Assembly: GCA_023953905.1 (NCBI GenBank)
Contig: JAMLJA010000001.1
Location: forward strand, 372,001-436,000
Direction of reading: 5' to 3'
Length of the DNA stretch: 64,000 nucleotides
Origin: Rhizobiaceae bacterium
GTDB taxonomy: Bacteria > Pseudomonadota > Alphaproteobacteria > Rhizobiales > Rhizobiaceae
The translations under genes and the position numbers were made by a program. The number at the start of each line of letters is the position of its first letter. The stretch's first letter is position 1. A model generated the notes under the pieces. It searched no databases. It worked only from the letters and a program-made list of their open reading frames with translations, and had not been told where the DNA came from. Shown piece by piece: positions 62,040-64,000 of this stretch.

Positions 62040-63035
62040 CTAACGTTCGCGCCAGCGGGCCAGGGCGGCCGCGCCTGCGATGATTGCGCCCTGCACGATC
62101 AGCTGTGCAGGCTTGCCCACGCCCATTCCCGTCATCAGATTGGCGAGAAATGTCAGCGCGTAGGCTCCAGCGAGCACACCGACGACACCGCCTGCGCCCC
62201 CGCCGAATGTTGTGCCGCCGAGAACGACTGCGGCGACTGACGCCATTACGAGATCGGCGCCGAGATTAAGTGTGCCGGTACCGATATAGCCGGTGAGCAC
62301 AATGCCTGCCGTGCCTGCGAACATGCCGCTCAGGACATGCGCCACGACCATTTCCTTGCGCACCGACAGTCCGCCAAGCCAGGCCGCGCCATAGCTGGAA
62401 CCCGTCGCATAAAGCGCATGGCCGAATGCTGTGCGGCGCAAGACCATCGCGGCAACCAAAGCAATGACGAGAAGCAAGGCGCCGGCGACCGGAAAGGTCC
62501 AGCTCACGCCCGGGATGAAAGCAAAGCGGCCCGTCGCGATATCGCGCACAAAGGGATGCACAGAACCGCCGGGCGCGCCACCACTGATGAGATAGCTCAC
62601 ACCAACCAGCATGACCGACACGCCAAGCGTGACCACGACCGCGGAAGCGCGCACAAATGCGACCAGTCCGGCATTGAAGAGACCGATCAACGCCCCGAAA
62701 AGCAGGGGGAACGCGATCGACATCCAGACCGGACCGCCCGAGAACATGGGAAGCGCCAGTGTGACGTTGACCACCGCGATCACGCCACCAATGGACAAAT
62801 CGATGGAGCGCGCAATCATCGGAAGGCACTGGCCAAGCGCTGAAAGCGCAAGCGGCACGGCCTGACGGAGCACGATCAGGAGAAAGGGGATGGAAAGCAG
62901 ACGCGGCTGAACGACCCCAGCTGTGGCAAACAGGACAAGCAAAGCAGGCCAGGCAGGAATCGCCAAGGCACCGCTCAGAAGCGCGGAAAACAATCCCGCC
63001 ACATCCCGCCTTTCGACGGTCGCAGTCTTGGTCAT
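62040..63035 (-). CDS. ABC sugar transporter permease (RbsC family) 2
   Basis: This inner-membrane permease of about 331 residues has the RbsC family core (SIDLSIGGVIAVVNV) and the C-terminal GGTTFGGGAGGVVGVLAGAYAL. The ATG at 63035 has GGAGG four bases before; TTG at 63038 is too close to it. It is the first gene of the operon. Confidence 0.92.
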   Translation of the reverse strand: MTKTATVERRDVAGLFSALLSGALAIPAWPALLVLFATAGVVQPRLLSIPFLLIVLRQAVPLALSALGQCLPMIARSIDLSIGGVIAVVNVTLALPMFSGGPVWMSIAFPLLFGALIGLFNAGLVAFVRASAVVVTLGVSVMLVGVSYLISGGAPGGSVHPFVRDIATGRFAFIPGVSWTFPVAGALLLVIALVAAMVLRRTAFGHALYATGSSYGAAWLGGLSVRKEMVVAHVLSGMFAGTAGIVLTGYIGTGTLNLGADLVMASVAAVVLGGTTFGGGAGGVVGVLAGAYALTFLANLMTGMGVGKPAQLIVQGAIIAGAAALARWRER

Positions 63036-63195
63036 CAATCCTCCTTGGGACCCAGCCGGGATGCCAGCATCTGGCTCAGATCCCCCTCCCGGCAGTACCG
63101 GCTCACGGACGCATCCGGCGGGACATGCGATCGCATGAACGCATGCTTATGGCCCGACGGAGTCAAATGCTGCACGACTTATCCGCCCACGTCAA

Positions 63196-63211
63196 GCATC
63201 ATACATGATGC
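63196..63211. promoter_or_regulatory. Inverted repeat GCATCAT-N2-ATGATGC upstream of the sugar ABC operon
   Basis: Perfect 7-base arms flank a 2-base centre, 161 bases before the permease start. It overlaps ATGATGCATGA at 63205, a near copy of the palindrome at 52862, so the same regulator is likely to bind both. Confidence 0.55.
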
Positions 63212-63313
63212 ATGAAGTATCTTCTTGGGGATGCGCAGGATTCTGCGGTGAGACAGACCTTCTTCATCCCTCGCCTCCCTACGCGTTCACTCCCGCAATC
63301 AACCAGTTGTTGA

Positions 63314-63327
63314 TGTAACCGCTTTCA
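63314..63327. promoter_or_regulatory. LacI-type operator-like site TGTAACCGCTTTCA
   Basis: The site has the CG centre and TG...CA ends of LacI-family operators, with 10 of 14 symmetric positions. It lies 93 bases before the adjacent lacI-type gene. Confidence 0.4.
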
Positions 63328-63419
63328 TTTGGTGTCAAGTGTCGCCGGGAGCCTGTCCCGAGTTGTCAGCTTCGGCGGAAGCGTGCATTGATCTGACCAC
63401 GGTGCAAAAAGGAGCAGCA

Positions 63420-64000
63420 ATGCCGGAGCTTTCGGGAAGCGGCGCGCGACCATCACGCAACAGGAAGCGCGCTTCTTCAGTTGGCATCAGGGACGTGGCC
63501 CAACTCTCCGGAGTGTCCACAGCCACGGTATCGCGCGTCTACAACGCCCCAGACACTGTCAGCGAGCAGGTGCGCGCGCGTGTCGAGGAAGCGGCGCGGA
63601 CGCTCTCCTACATTCCGCACAACGCCGCCCGCGCGCTTTCGTCGCGTCGTTCGAGAACCTTGGGAATCGTCATCCCCACCGTCCAGAACTCGATCTTCGC
63701 CGAACAGGTTGAATGGCTCCAGAAACGCGCCATGGTGCATGGCTATTCAACCCTGGTTGCCCTTTCCGGCTTCAGCGCCGCCGGTGAGGCCGAGCAGGTA
63801 CGCGCACTGGCGCGAAACGGCATTGACGGGATCATGCTCGTCGGCGCGCGGCATCTGCCTGAAGTTTACGATCTGCTTTCATCGCGCGGCATTGCCTATA
63901 TCAACACCAGCGTGGCCGACGAGGCGTCGCCGCATCCGTGCGTTGGCTTCGACAATGCGGCGGCGATGGCCCATACGACCGCGTTTCTGCTCAATCTCGG
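63420..64000 (+). CDS. LacI family transcriptional regulator (3' end outside window)
   Basis: The ATG at 63420 has AAAAGGAGC before it. A helix-turn-helix typical of LacI follows at about residues 22-45 (IRDVAQLSGVSTATVSRVYN), then the hinge YIPHNAARALSSRRS and the start of the periplasmic-binding-like effector domain (GIVIPTVQNSIFAEQ). About 193 codons are visible before the window ends. It is divergent from the ABC sugar operon and probably controls it. Confidence 0.93.
   Translation, partial: MPELSGSGARPSRNRKRASSVGIRDVAQLSGVSTATVSRVYNAPDTVSEQVRARVEEAARTLSYIPHNAARALSSRRSRTLGIVIPTVQNSIFAEQVEWLQKRAMVHGYSTLVALSGFSAAGEAEQVRALARNGIDGIMLVGARHLPEVYDLLSSRGIAYINTSVADEASPHPCVGFDNAAAMAHTTAFLLNL

Larger units (their letters stand above)
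63036..63419. other. Divergent promoter region between the sugar ABC operon and the LacI gene
   Basis: No gene is visible in these 384 bases. They contain the inverted repeat at 63196-63211 and the LacI-like site at 63314-63327, so two different regulators may act here. Confidence 0.6.

Noticed and set aside
1..64000. CRISPR arrays, tRNA/rRNA genes, insertion sequences, prophage or integrase genes
   Set aside because: I found no regularly spaced repeats, no cloverleaf-like sequences, and no transposase or integrase motifs in reading through both strands; small RNAs cannot be excluded by eye.

Overview
The window reads as a chromosome or large-replicon segment of an alphaproteobacterium, most likely Hyphomicrobiales (Mesorhizobium/Brucella/Hoeflea-like). 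Reasons: GC-rich DNA with compact operons, many ABC and TRAP uptake systems, a DeoR-TpiA2-RpiB isomerase set like the one known from Brucella, a RibH2-type lumazine synthase behind an FMN riboswitch, and frequent GTG/TTG starts. I see no rRNA, tRNA, phage, IS element or CRISPR array; the segment is mainly an accessory catabolic and transport region.

Layout: 1-87 is the 5' end of a gene running out of the window, probably a Tat-exported solute-binding protein. 560-8868 is a cell-envelope operon: an alpha-2-macroglobulin with an intact CAEQ thioester, penicillin-binding protein 1C and a VanX-like D-Ala-D-Ala dipeptidase. 8875-14360 holds an exported caspase-like protein with a C-terminal glycan-binding-type domain, a divergent pair of M24 and M19 peptidases around a palindromic operator, and an NhaD-like antiporter. 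14416-19330 is a TetR regulator divergent from an RND adaptor/pump pair, with a palindromic operator between them. 19743-21053 is xylose isomerase, with strong terminators before and after it. 21156-25610 is a TRAP transporter operon with a DHDPS-family aldolase and a GntR regulator. 25856-29495 has an ABC exporter pair and hemN with an FNR-type box.

29606-32407 carries rpiB, tpiA2 and deoR (the isomerase module that finishes erythritol breakdown in Brucella) and riboswitch-controlled ribH2. 32565-33224 is a protein methyltransferase. 33305-37102 appears to be a full glucosylglycerate module: GH13_18 phosphorylase, convergent with glucosyl-3-phosphoglycerate synthase and its HAD phosphatase.

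37246-51633 is a locus organised around a ROK regulator. One arm is an ABC dipeptide importer, a penicillin-acylase-family hydrolase, a thioesterase and a Cys/Thr-type trans-3-hydroxyproline dehydratase. The divergent arm is a Gfo/Idh dehydrogenase, an SDR and an amidase. Both arms have the same operator, ATTTGTC-N9-GACAAAT, placed identically on a TTGACA promoter element, so they are probably one regulon with an undescribed substrate.

51660-64000 is a second sugar or polyol locus: a GldA-like dehydrogenase, a PRISE-type SDR, a split transketolase, another SDR, a GntR regulator, an SMP-30 lactonase, a ribose-type ABC importer with two permeases, and a LacI regulator cut by the window end. Palindromes built on ATGATGCATCAT occur at both outer promoters, which ties the halves together. 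No sugar kinase is visible in this locus.
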